Assembly: GCF_005239225.2 (NCBI RefSeq)
Contig: NC_133289.1
Coordinates: forward strand, 11,291,501-11,355,500
Direction of reading: 5' to 3'
DNA from: Populus alba
Lineage: Eukaryota; Streptophyta; Magnoliopsida; Malpighiales; Salicaceae
Length of the DNA: 64,000 nt
Part shown: piece after piece, positions 13,467 to 24,963 of the stretch
Position numbering within the stretch: the first letter of the stretch is position 1
Layout of the letters: the number at the start of each line of letters is the position of its first letter
The notes under the pieces: model-generated
The model's database searches: none
The model's input: only the letters and a program-made list of their open reading frames with translations
Told to the model about the DNA's origin: nothing
Program-made: the position numbers and the translations under genes

Positions 13467-15495
13467 TTTTAAAAAAGATAGGATCAAGGACTTGGCCTCA
13501 AAGCCTGTGCTCTGGGCCATGCGTTGGCCTAGTAGCCCTTTAATGTTTTTTTCTTTTTTTTAGACACTTGGAAAAGCATTACTATATTCTCTTACTCTTT
13601 AATTTTTTACATGGTTCTTAAATATTATTATAATTTACTATTTGAATTTTAACAATCCTTCTCAGTTATTATTATCTTATTTGAAAATAATAAAACTAAT
13701 AACAAAATTTTCATGAAAATTCAATTGAAATTAGTGTTTTATTATCAAGATTTTTCAATTGATTTTTATCATATTTATGAATTGTTTGTTATTTTTCAAT
13801 TGCACAAAATATGGACATGTTATATTATTTTTTTCTAGCTTTTTTTAGCAATTATATAATATTTTTTTAACAAAAATAATGTTTCTAGTCAGAAACATTG
13901 TGTTTGTTATGATAAATAAAAGATACGTTAATTAAAAAAATTATCTTGATGAAAAAAACTTAAACCAATAGTATTTTTAAATTTAATAACAATTTAAAAA
14001 AAAATTCATGAATCCTGAAAATCATTTTTACATTTAAGAAAATCTAGGTTTACTACGCTGTAGCATTAACATACAAAGTTACAAACTAGTAATTAACTAG
14101 TTTTTGTGCGCATGATGTCATGGAACAATTTTTAAAATTAGTTTTTATTTAGTTATGTTATAATAAAAATAGATATTTTTGAGAAAAGAAACGATTTAAA
14201 TTTTAAAACAAAATATTTTATTTGATGAATATTTATTTTTTTAATTAATATATTTTTTGTTTTTACAAAAACATGTCTTTTTTATTTGCAGCATGTTTTT
14301 TTGAATAAAAAACTCAAGGTTATTAAAATAAATATATATTAAATATCAATCATTTGAATTAAAGAAAGAGAGAATAATATATCTCATCAATCAAAACTCT
14401 TTTTACTTGTTCATTTACTTCATTTTTGTTTTGAAAAAAAAAATATAAGAATCATTGCTTTTAAGCAAACAATTATCATGATTTGAACTACAAGATTTAA
14501 TAAAAAAAATATAAAAAATCATGCCTGATAATTTATACATGATCAAAAAAAATTAATTTAAAAAAATCATGTAAACAATTGACAAAAAAATAGATATTTT
14601 ATTTTCAATTAATATTCTCGAGTATAATGTTTTATAAATTTTGCATATTGCGTTTATATATAATAATTCACAAAGTAATTGCTAATACCATTATAAAAAA
14701 AATTTTTAAGCTATGGAAAAATTGGATAATATTTTACATATAATTTTAATTATTTTATTTATGTTGAATATTATTCAAAAAAACAATTGAAGCGTAATAT
14801 GAAAAGAGGTCAGGTGTTACACCTATGAGGATTGGGGCGTGCACCAAACCCAAAAAAGAAGCCCAAAAGCACCTAAGCTTGTAATTCTAGGCCGCACGTC
14901 TATCCCTTTTTTCTAATGACATAGGACATGTCGGTAATTCAGTTTTTTTTTTTTAATTAAATAGAAAATTTGTCATCACCTAATTCAATTCTCGATCACA
15001 TTTAATGGCCAGAGAGTAAAGTTTTGGGGTCTTGGACTAAAAAAATCTATTTTTAACTTGTTTGCACCTAGAAACATTCCAGAGACCTAAAATGATATTT
15101 TTAAACTATTTTTAAATTCTTTCCTTCTTATTTTTCAACAACTTTTTATCTTCTCTCTCAACAAGATCCAAACATAAACAAAATAAAATTTAGAATCTAA
15201 ATATAAAAATCTCAAATAATATACATCAAATAACAAAAGTAAAAAACTACAGGGACTAAACTATAGTTTTTTATGCCACTTATATAGTAAAAATAAAATG
15301 CTTATTTTTAAAAAGTTTGGTCCTTTTTTTTTTAAAAAAAAAAAAATCCTATAAACAAATTAAAATTATCTTTAATAAAATCTACGCCTAATTCACACAA
15401 GGAAAATTCTCCTAGATCTCAAGCATGCAATAAACTACAAATAAAAACAAATTACGGCATATAAATTGATGCAAACAACAAATAAAAGATGAAAT

Positions 15496-15754
15496 CATAG
15501 TTTTAAGACTAGACCCGGTTCAAGATCCGAGTTCCAAGTCTTGATTGGGTTATCGGGTTGGTCGGGTCAATTTTTTTTTTTTAAAATTAAAACGACGTTG
15601 TTTTAGCAAAAAAACAAAAACAAATCAACGGGTTTGCGGCTAGGTCTTAACCGGGACTTGCCGGGACAATCGGGTCGTCGGGTCAACCCGCCCCAGTTTC
15701 AGCTCCGGGATGCTCGGGTCGACCCGCCAGCCCGGGCTGAATTTCAAAACTATA
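15496..15754. mobile_element. Short hAT-like MITE with perfect 8-bp target duplication
   Basis: The left end CATAGTTTTAAGACTAGACC pairs with the right end, which read in reverse is TATAGTTTTGAAATTCAGCC. The 8-bp word GATGAAAT flanks both sides exactly (15488-15495 and 15755-15762), as expected of hAT insertions. Both arms are rich in CGGGTC/GACCCG words and the centre holds a palindrome-like AAACGACGTTGTTT. At 259 bp it is too short to encode a transposase. Its ends resemble those of the larger element at 2487-3969, so the two probably belong to one family. Confidence 0.75.
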
Positions 15755-15762
15755 GATGAAAT

Positions 15763-17638
15763 TGTAAAAAGAAAATTCAGGATAAACAAACAAATATAGA
15801 ATGAACAATCTCATTCACAGTGATCATATATAAAACTCACAATAAAAGTAGGTTTTGTTTTAGTTTTTTTTAAAAAAATTTTAATAATGAAATTACATAT
15901 TAAACGTGGATATATTACATATTATGATTACAAATTTAAGAGGGGGTTATATACTTGGTATTTAATATAGTTATGTCACTTGTATTAATTGCATTAAAGG
16001 GCAAAAGAAACAAATATATAATATAAAAAATTAATGTTTTTGCCATAAGTGATTTTGAAAAATAATATTTTCTCGGTCATGTTTGCAGTTCCCAACTAGC
16101 TTTAATGACCATGTTTCGCTACAAGATCAGATCAAAATGTTATATTCAATTGCTATAATTGTATTTTAAAAAATAAATGTAATTTAGATTATAAATCCAA
16201 CTAAGTTAAATAAACTAATTTTATTTCATTTTAGATAAACTTCATTTTTATTCCTATTGATTCAGCATTGTTTCACATCCACTCCTATAAATTTTTTTAA
16301 TCCTAACTTGAAGAGAAGAATTGGTTTCTCCTCCCACCAAATAACCAAAGTATAAAACTTTGTGGCAGCTGGGTTCAGGTTTGGAGGTATTTAAAAGTAT
16401 AGTAATGATTATCTTTTAAAATATATCAAAATAATATATATATATATATATATATTAAAAAATATTTTTAATATTAACATATTAAAAAGTTCAGGCTTGG
16501 CATAATAATTAGATACCAAGATTGCGGGGACTATTTTTGTGTTTTAGTTTCTATTTGGATTAGCCTTACAGGGAAAAGGCCCATTAATATCAATGGTTCT
16601 CTCATCTCTGTAACATGTGGCTCACATTTTTGTTTGACAGGGATAAAGACGCACATGACACGTTGGTTGCCTGAACATATTTGGCTATCTTAAATGGTTG
16701 AAAGTCGAGCTCTAAGTAAATTGACTTGTAAAAATCATTTTCAATTTTTTTTTTATTTAAAAACGTTTAAAAATCACTCTAAATACCGCAATAAACTCAT
16801 TTCTAATTTAAATCAATATTTAATCAATCAAAAAACAAAAAATAAACCTAAAAAAAATAATTAAAACTCAATATACTTTTTCTGATAAGATAAAAGGCCA
16901 ATCCATATAAAATTCTTTTTATTAAAGGAACTTGATAATAGTTTTTTTTAATGCCAAAACATGGGCAATTGGCAACTCTCTCTATTCTAGTGTTTTCTAG
17001 CAATTTTCTTATCTTTCAAACACACATGTTTACTACAATGTAAATAAAATAAAATCTGGATAAAAAAAATTTTCAAACTAAAAAGAACCAAAAAGGAAAG
17101 AGAGAAAATCATGGAGGCTAAACTCAATAAAGAGCTCTTCATGAACAGAGTACCCAAAAGCATCTAGCATTCATTTTTTATAGTCAAATTTGGTCCTTGC
17201 AGTTTTAATTTTCTATACTAAGTAAGATCGATATTTATTTTGCAAAAACAATTATCATTTCATTGGTATGTTTTTTTTTTTTCTTTCACATCACAATAAT
17301 ATCATAGAAGTCAAATCCAAACCCCGACAAACACAATATGCAAGGATCAAATTGAAAGAAAAGGAAAATCAGTGAGCAAAGTAAAAAACTTTCGAAGGAA
17401 GAAAAAAAAAGAGAGCTAATACAATTGAAATAGACAGTGATTTCCCTCATAATGCACTACGCTTCACACAGAAATCTCCACCGGAATTAGTTTTTTTCTT
17501 AATGATATATGAAAAATGTGTAGAAAAGATGGAAACTTGGAATATTATTTTTGCACATTAAAAATTGGCGATGGTTTAAGAATGTCCTCACATAGGCGTG
17601 ATAAGGGGGCGCAATCCACTGCGGAGGAACTATAATAA
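15763..17638. other. Gene-free AT-rich stretch with repeat debris
   Basis: No gene is visible. A TA-rich MITE fragment lies at about 16385-16490. The sequence from about 16740 to 17430 resembles repetitive non-coding retrotransposon DNA (phrases such as tttggtccttgcagtttt). No boundaries or coding frames could be assigned. Confidence 0.45.
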
Positions 17639-18166
17639 TTATTGAAAGCTCTGATCAACTTTGATAGTTATATCCAGGTTTTTATTGACGACTAACATCC
17701 TTCCAGAAGGAGAACCCTTTGCTGCCTCTCTTAGGTAGTTCTCGGTGCTGTGTAATTTAGTGAACTGTGAGGAAGGGTATAGACTGTTTCTCGCACCACA
17801 TCGCAGGGGTTTCTTCTTGTCTGAAGGCATTCTCTTAGCAGAAAAAAACCTAATTTCCAAATTCCATGTGTATTCGTCGCTCAATTCGTTTACTATTCTT
17901 TCCCGGAGCAGTTTTCAACTTGCAATGCTCCCGGCGCCCTAGGAAGCTGCATGCTCTTCCCTCAAGCTAGTCCCCTTTACCTTTCGTTGCTTTATGCCAA
18001 AAACCTTCACCCCCTGCTCCAAACAAGGACCTCCCGGCCTCCCTCTGTGCCCGCTCTCAAGCAGAGCCATCTTTTCTGTAGAAGGTCTTCTAGAGTGCTT
18101 GCCAGGCACTTTTGAAGCTAAATCATAATAGCATGACATTGACATCTCTGCAAATTCACCGTGCAA
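17639..18166 (-). pseudogene. Coding-like island of unknown origin beside RPL4 copy A
   Basis: About 480 bp of higher GC content than its surroundings, with two overlapping minus-strand open frames. One, 18166-17939, contains HRGRPGG and KVFGIKQRK. The other, 17884-17639, contains SDKKKPLRC and REAAKGSPSGRM and begins at a TTG, so it is not a complete gene as it stands. The frames could be two pieces of one coding sequence separated by a frameshift or intron. I do not recognise the family. It lies directly downstream of RPL4 copy A and has no counterpart beside copy B. Alternatives are an organelle-derived insertion, a captured gene fragment or remains of a neighbouring gene. Confidence 0.35.
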
Positions 18167-18409
18167 GAATAGAAAACATACGGTACATTAAAGCAAGCAA
18201 TTCGAATAAAAACACATGTGAGGTAATAAATTGTTCCATTTCATTTCTGATTGTAATAGAAATTCTTTGACCTAGCAAAATAGAAGAAAGGGATTGCAAG
18301 AAAGGCTACAAAATACCTAACATCCCCTCCTACATGTACAATAGCAAAACAAAAGTTGACAACATAATCAAGTGAATAAGCAAAACTCCTCTCTAAAAAC
18401 AGAAATAAA

Positions 18410-20033
18410 TCACTGGGAGACACCAAGCCACTTGGTGAAATTCTCGAACTCGGTGTAATCGCTGTCAGAAATCATGGTCTTGTACCAAGCCTTTCCTGCA
18501 GCCTTAGCAGCAGCTAGCTCCTCCTATTGGTTTCATAAGAAAAGAAACATTGTTAATAAAGAAGTAGACAAGTGCAAGGCACTCCAACAAAACAAAGAAC
18601 TATTTGCTGTCAGTGGCAAAACCTATAGTATAATAGAGATTAGATTTGGTATAGCGTAATAATTGATTAACACAGCAATGCTCTGAAAGCTTAGCGGTGT
18701 ACAAAACCCCACCAAATTGTTCTGACAGTAGTCTATACCACTACACCACATTATTCTGACATTCTTAATACACACACAAAAAAAAATCACATTCAACAGC
18801 TTCCATCCACAATACCAAAGCATACAAAAGCAACCACCTAATCATTTCACAATCGCAACATATAGCTATTAACAATATATCACTCTCAAGCCGAAAAAAA
18901 CAGATAGATAGCCGATATACCTTCGACACAGGTTTCCTCTTCCTGTCGAGCTTCTCCTTCTTGGCCTTCACGCGCTCTGCTTCAGCCAGAAGGGCCATCC
19001 TCCTAGCAGTCTTAGCATACGGATTCAATTTCAGCATCACGTTCAAGTTCTTCAATGGGTTCTTCTTCAAAGGCGCCCTCTTCGCCTCCTTCTTGATTGG
19101 ATTCACAACGCTCTGAACCTCGTCAGAGTTGATGATCCTAGCCAAATCAGCATTCACCATCTTGGTCCTAGGCAGCACATAACCCTTCTTCTTCTCGGAA
19201 GACTTATCGAAAGTCCCATATATTGAATCAAGCTTCTCGATAGCTGATTTTGTCCAGATCACAAACCTTCCAAGATGACCGCCGGGAGCCAGCCTCAACA
19301 AGTTCAGCCTCTCAACGTTAGCCACCTCCACTCCCGGAATATTACGGAAGGCCTTCACCAACTTGGCACCTTCAGTTCCATACACAATCAGGGGTCCCTT
19401 GCGGGAAATGTACCTCCTGTTCCTCATTTTTCCCTTTCCAGCCCTGATCGCTTGAGAATCCTTGGCCTTCTCGGCATCTGGATAAGCACCGATTTCCTTC
19501 AGCACCTTAATAGCAGTGGATGTTTTTTCAATGCTCTCGGCCGAATCAGAGATAACCAGAGGCATCTCAGGGACTGACTCCACCCGGTGACCGCGTGCCA
19601 TTACCAAAGAAGGAACAGCAGAGGCAGCAATCGCTGAAACGACAGCGTATCGCTTTTGGTTGACGTTAATCTTCCTGTGCCAGCGGCGCCAGGTCTTGGT
19701 AGGAGCAAACATGCGTCCACCACGGCACATGTTTCCAAAAGCTCCCTGACCAGCACGGTGAGTTCCACCACCAGAAACACGGGGGATACGAGAAACGGCA
19801 CGACCGGTACCCCAAGATTCGGCTGAGGTCTGGTGGCCGGCCTTCTTTGAGACCGCGTAAGGTTGACGGCTGTTCTTGGAAATGTTGGAGTGGACAAAAT
19901 TGACGATGTCTGGTCTGATTGAGGCCTTCATGACATCGGGGAGAGCCACGGTTGTGACAGAATCAGTGGCCATGTCATTGAGGGACGCGGGTAGAGGCTG
20001 TACGGATACAAGGGGGCGGGCGGCGGCGGCCAT
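18410..20033 (-). CDS. 60S ribosomal protein L4 (uL4), copy A
   Basis: Structural protein of the large cytosolic ribosomal subunit whose internal loop lines the peptide exit tunnel. Exon 1 is 20033-18921 (371 codons) and exon 2 is 18523-18410 (37 codons plus TGA), giving 408 residues, close to the usual plant length of about 406-407. Visible hallmarks are RPLVSVQPL near the start, the exit-tunnel loop region around [20 protein letters not shown] with its basic glycine-rich character, [19 protein letters not shown], and a lysine-rich C-terminal part. Exon 2 encodes [15 protein letters not shown] to WLGVSQ. The intron keeps GT-AG ends. The ATG at 20033 starts the conserved MAAAARPL. It differs from copy B by one residue (Ala in KKEAKRAP). 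Confidence 0.97.
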
Positions 20034-20090
20034 TTGACGGTGTGGGGGTGTGTGTTCGTGAGAGAGATGGGGGGAGGGATAGTTTGTGCT

Positions 20091-20100
20091 CTAGGGTTTT
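20091..20100 (-). promoter_or_regulatory. Proximal telo box of RPL4 copy A
   Basis: Read on the minus strand this is AAAACCCTAG, the telo-box motif typical of plant ribosomal protein gene promoters and 5' leaders. It lies about 60 bp upstream of the start codon and is conserved in copy B. Confidence 0.7.
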
Positions 20101-20133
20101 GAAGTGAGAGGAGGGTTGAGTGAAATATATATG

Positions 20134-20150
20134 TGGGCTCTTTTAGGGTT
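20134..20150 (-). promoter_or_regulatory. Distal telo box plus site II motif, copy A only
   Basis: The minus strand reads AACCCTAAAA at 20150-20141, a second telo box. TGGGCT, a site II type motif (TGGGCY) recognised by TCP factors, is on the plus strand at 20134-20139. Telo box plus site II is the usual pairing in plant ribosomal protein promoters. The pair sits just beyond the duplication breakpoint at 20132, so copy B lacks it. Confidence 0.6.
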
Positions 20151-20159
20151 CATCAGAGC

Positions 20160-20787
20160 TTATTCTGTGTGTTTTGTTTCTCGAATAAGGGTATTCTAGT
20201 ACGCTGATAAGGGATGTTTGGGTTTTTTCTTTTTTCTTTTTTAAAAAAGGAAAATCTGAATTATTATCAAGCATCATGTGCAAGTTGATTAAAAACAAAT
20301 CCAGAAGAACAACTCTAAAAAAACATAATTCATAAAATTAAAAAACTTTGGACTGTTTTTCTATATAAAAATTATGAACAATGCTGCGAGTTTAGGCAGA
20401 ACACCTAAAACACTTAATGGAAATCAGTTTTTTTTTTTTTTAGTATGGTTAAAGGACAATACTTGATTGATTTTTTTTTAATTTTTTTTATTTTTCAATA
20501 ATTTTTTAATTCATTTCTCGTTACTAATGGACAAAAATATGAAAAAGGGATTTTAGTATCAAATATAAAATTCTAAAACTTCAGGGACCAAACTTCAGGT
20601 TTTTCAAGAAACAATGGAGGCAGACTCGGTTCCTAGTAACTTCAATCCTTTCACTCATCAACTGCTTTATACCTGCTTAAATCAATCGACAAACCATTAA
20701 CAAGAACTCACATAAAGACTGCAAAAGATTCAATCTTTTGTAAGAATAAGACATGAGAATCCATCAATCGCAAGCCAAAAAAACTAA
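20160..20787. other. Upstream flank of RPL4 copy A, no gene
   Basis: Intergenic DNA with T runs. A segment at about 20450-20610 (acttcagggaccaaacttca) resembles one at about 30240-30370, so both are probably repeat debris. Promoter sequence of RPL4 copy A may extend into its first part. Confidence 0.4.
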
Positions 20788-21656
20788 GGTAATGTTTGGT
20801 ATTGTAACTGTGGATAAGATTCATTCACAATTATAATTATTATTGTTTAATCAAATACAAAAATCACTTTTTTATTGGTGGGACCCTCAATCAACCATGG
20901 CATAACCACCGGTTTGCAAGAAGTGGCTCCTTGCTGCTTCTTGTGCCGAATAAACTTATAAACAATAAAGCATTCATAAGTTTACTTTCATGAATAGTGG
21001 AGCATGCTTGATTGTTCATGGGTTTTATTCCTTGAATAGTGGAGCATGGGCATGGCTCCATTGTTCTGATTGGACCGGTCTGGTTCAAAGCTATGTATTG
21101 AATCGGGTTTGATCCAACAAAATAAAAAAATTATTTTTAATTGTATTTTATTCAAAAATTAGTGTTAAATATTATTCAATGACATTATATAAATTAGATA
21201 AAGATCACTTGACATAACATTTGTAGAATTTGATCGCAATCCCAATTTTGTTCTTGATTATATTTTACCTGATGTTGTTGCGCTCTTAAAAAATTTATGA
21301 AAACTGTAGTTCTTGTTGGATATATTTCATACGTGATGTAATTGTAGAAAGTTTAATGGAATAATAAAAAATATTTTATATAAAGTATTATTTATTCCAT
21401 GATGTAATAGCAATAGTTAAATGTACAATATTTAAATTAAAAACCATCAATATTAATATATATTTTTTAAAATTATTTTATAACCTTAATTTCAAAAACA
21501 TTTTTAACCAAACATATTAAACTATTTTTTAACCAATTTCAATTTCAACCACAGTTTTAATCAAATATATATTTTTCCAAACCAATCTCAATTAAAAATA
21601 CTTTTTATAAAATATATTTTTTTCAAACTACAACCACCGTAATATCAAACATACCC
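20788..21656. mobile_element. MITE-like element with inverted ends, about 870 bp
   Basis: The left end GGTAATGTTTGGTATTGTAA is similar to the reverse of the right end, GGGTATGTTTGATATTACGG. The interior lacks a transposase frame. It contains a short direct repeat GAATAGTGGAGCATG at 20992-21006 and 21034-21048, and a GGACCGG island. A target duplication was not confirmed, so the exact ends are provisional. Confidence 0.45.
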
Positions 21657-22812
21657 GCAAACAAATAGAAAAAGAATATTCTAAATAGGATTCTAATCAC
21701 GAAAGAAAAGAGCCTGGATTCATACACTGTCTATGAAGCTCCTCTGCCAAGGCTCTCATTGTACTGCAAGAACAAAACGAAACCCCAAAATCAAGCTTAC
21801 AATTGAAAAAGAGACGCATACCCACACACACAGAGAGAAGAGAAGAGAAGATAAGTACTCTGGCATATATAATCAGGAAGTTTCAAGATGTGAGAGAACA
21901 CTAATTCTCCAAAACTGCCAAGAGCTTATTTTCATTCTCTCTTTTTCTTTGTCAGGGAATCTTCAATAAAAAAATACTATATTAAAAAGTTAAATTAATA
22001 AAATAATTTTTTAAATAATATAAATATAATTTTTTTTGTTTATAAGCCTTTCAATAGTAAAAAGCTATTTAAAAGAGCCAACTACATTTTAATATATTTT
22101 ATGTTAAATTAATTTTAATATAATTATATAACTAATTTAGATTTTTTATATATAATATAATTATGATGTTATTAATTATATAACTAATATGAGTAATTAA
22201 TAAAAGTAAATATAAAATCAATGAAGTAATATGAAAGTTAAAAGATATAATTTTAAGTTAAATTTAAAACTTTTAGATTTAAAATTTATTTATATAAATA
22301 TTTTTAATTTTCACTTTTATATTTTACTGTTAAAATTTTAATTTTTTAAAAGTAAATTCAAATTCAAACTTTTAAAAAAACCACCAACATTTTAAATTTT
22401 GATTTTCAAATTCAATTTTTTATGTTTTTTTTTTTCATTATGGTTGTTATCTTTTAAGTTAATTAATCATATTTATTATTGTTAAGTGTTAGAGGAACTT
22501 CAAAAAAGTATTATGAATTGATATCAATTTTATAACAATATATTTAAAATAACCAAGAATTTTCTACATATTTAATTAAAAATATATTACATTACAATAA
22601 ATCAATCAAGTTAATTAAAAATTTAAACTCCTTTTTTGCATAATTTCTAACTTTCTAATTTGAAAATACATTACAGAAATTAGATCCAAATTAGAAATAT
22701 TCATTTTCATAATTTGTTCTTCTTTCTCAATCGTGTCCAATTATTGTTTCTCTGGACTTTGTTGAACCATCATGGATTATTGCTCTAACATAATTTTCCT
22801 GTTTTGTTTCTT
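21657..22812. other. Gene-free AT-rich stretch
   Basis: Contains a short (CA)n run near 21820 and then extremely AT-rich DNA. An open frame at 21733-21969 has a composition-driven peptide (THTHTHREKRRED) and no recognisable family. Nothing else was identified. Confidence 0.5.
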
Positions 22813-23570
22813 CTAATTCTCAATTTCAACTAGAGTATCCCTGAATTGTTGTAAGAGATTTGTTACAGTCACCTCCCTACCTTTATCTTTTTCTTGTCTA
22901 CGTTTAAGTCGTTTCTTTGCAGCCTTTTGACCGATCGGTCTATCTTGATAAATCAATGGTTCACTATCTTCTCCTAAACTAACAGAATCAGGGGTAGATG
23001 AATTTGATGAAGCCGGACTTGCATTGACATGACTTTTTTTGTTTCTTGCTTGATATTTGATATTGACTTGCACGCTCAAATTGCCATTTTGATTCTTTTC
23101 TTATGATAACCCAACAATGTTCTAGTTCAAATCGTTTGCCAACGCAAGAAGTATACATTTGTTGAGCATCATTAATTTGGTAAAAAATTAAAGAAATTCA
23201 ATAATGAATGTTAAAATATGTGTTAAATAATTTAACATGGAAATGAATATTAAAATTACTCTTGATTCTTCGGTCATTCCACTTTACTGATGATTTTCAA
23301 TTTGAGTAACAAATCCAACAAATTTACCGACTTCTTTATTTATTTCTTGCCATCTACTTGAGATGCTTATTTGAGAACGATTATTCAAGTTTCCTCCATT
23401 CTCTAAAATTAGCATGTACCCGAGCCCATAATTATTTTGTTTGTTGTTCAACTCCTGTAATTGGATCCTTACTTGTATTTAATCATGCCGAGACAAGTAA
23501 ACAATCTTCATCTGGTGAGAAGTTTTTACTTCTTTGTGATTTTTTTTTATTATATGGACATTTAAATTCG
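22813..23570 (-). pseudogene. Broken PIF/Harbinger-associated Myb-like (SANT) gene
   Basis: The minus strand encodes pieces of the Myb/SANT-like protein that accompanies plant PIF/Harbinger transposons and has host relatives often annotated as NAM-associated or glutathione S-transferase T3-like. From 23550 down the frame reads RSKNFSPDEDCLLVSA, then a TGA (23483-23485) where the family has Trp, then LNTSKDPITGVEQQTK, then a TAA (23432-23434), then LWARVHANFREW. A frame change leads to NRSQISISSRWQEINKEVGK and FVTQIE. The C-terminal part, 23079-22813, is still open and carries the typical RPIGQKAAKKRLKRRQEKDK. Domain order matches the family. With at least two stops and a frameshift it cannot make the full protein. 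Confidence 0.75.
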
Positions 23571-23599
23571 AGTATGTTAAGTTATTAATTAATTGATTA

Positions 23600-24963
23600 G
23601 AATTACTTGGTTGAGAGAATATATTTTGACTCGTTCATAAGAAAGTTGGTAAAAGAGCTTAGAAAATTTGAATCCATCTACATTAAAAAAAACCTTAAGT
23701 TAAAACCTTATAAGAGGGTGTAGAGGAAGCTCACATTCAATGTCTAACAATTTTATAGTTTCCATACATGTGAATTAATAATAAGAATTGCCTTATACTT
23801 ATTCTAACATTAATCTAATCATACAACAATTACAATTTGACCATTTTTGAAAACTAAAAGAGGATTGATATACTGGTTTAATTGCATTTTGAACAAGACA
23901 AAATATAATTGACCTTAAATTAAAACAAGCAATCAAAAATAAATTTAAGATATGTCACTCCATGTTTTTATCAATTTCAGCTACCATCATTACTTCCTTT
24001 CAATTTTGTCAAAGATAATAATATAAATAAAAATTATTTTCCTTAACCCATATAAAAAACATAAAATAACAAAGAAATAAAAATCATCAGTAAATTAACA
24101 ACAAAAGGTCTCAAGAATCAAGAGATGCAAAAGAAAAAAATAGAAAAAGTCTTTCAAACAAACATATCTTTTGATTTTAACTAATTAACACAATTGATAT
24201 TATTAATTGACCAGGGGACAATTGATTCTTGTTTTTCTAAATTAGAGAGAAGGGTGAGGCATAATGCAAGGTTTTGAAATCTGCATATAAGTTTTCTTCC
24301 TTTTGTTCTGCTTTTAAAAGAAAAAAAAATTAAATATTGTTTTCTTTCTTCTGTTTATTCTGTTTTTAAAAGAAAAAAACAAATGTTGGCTGACGAATAC
24401 AAAATAAAAACGTTGACCAACGGATATAAACCAAATGAAAAAAATAATAACCAGTATTGTTATTTACTTTTACCTTTTACTGTAGAAAAACATAGAAATG
24501 ACACTTTCTATATTGAACAGCTATTTTAACTGCTCATTTGGCTCATCGATTGGAGTGTTTAAAAAGAAACATAAAAGTTACATTTTTTTTCTTTTACTTA
24601 TTCTTTTAATTGCTCGGTTGGAGATGCTTTTATGATTCAGATTTTCCCTCATTGTATTTTCTCTCTTCTCGTAACTAAAAGGACTGAAGAGTTGGATAAA
24701 TGAGAGAAAAAAAGGACATTCCAATAATGAGGTTATGCCAGCATAACACAAAATAGAGATTATCCTAATTTACTTGAAACTTTTAAATCAATCATAAGAG
24801 CACAGGGTCACTTCCTTTCATGAAACCAAATAGGCTAGAAACCCTATTATTATCTTCTCTCAAAGGGGCCAGCTACCAAAATATTATTCCAAGGAAAATG
24901 TTATTTTCCATATCTTCCGAGTTTTGAGTAGAACTCGGTTAGCAAAGATAGATCACTCCTATT
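23600..24963. other. Gene-free AT-rich stretch
   Basis: No coding sequence, RNA gene or bounded transposon recognised. It separates the Harbinger-associated relic from the KU70 fragment. Confidence 0.5.

Larger units (their letters stand above)
9350..15487. other. Upstream region of RAP2-7 and gene-free AT-rich DNA
   Basis: The first few hundred bases upstream of the ATG at 9349 are GA-rich on the plus strand (runs of GAGAGGG near 9475-9570) and probably hold the 5' UTR and promoter. Beyond about 9750 the sequence is AT-rich, with two long TA repeats and scattered MITE-like pieces. Around 13470-15260 it resembles non-coding LTR-retrotransposon debris, with phrases such as agggactaaact and GGGCC-containing islands, but no boundaries could be set. 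Confidence 0.45.
18137..20132 (-). repeat. RPL4 segmental duplication, copy A
   Basis: This roughly 2.0 kb block matches 26310-28315 in the same orientation. It covers the 5' UTR, both exons, the intron and the 3' flank of RPL4. The match ends sharply on the upstream side after TGAAATATATAT (20121-20132 and 28304-28315). On the downstream side it fades around gacatctctgcaaattcacc. The introns differ by small indels. Confidence 0.92.

Noticed and set aside
18765..18920. Open extension of RPL4 exon 1 beyond residue 371 (copy A), likewise in copy B
   Set aside because: It is read-through into the intron. The GT donor at 18920 and the second exon restore the conserved C terminus.
19275..19577. 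Plus-strand 100-codon frame across RPL4, repeated in copy B
   Set aside because: It is an antisense shadow of a well-conserved coding exon and has no independent support.
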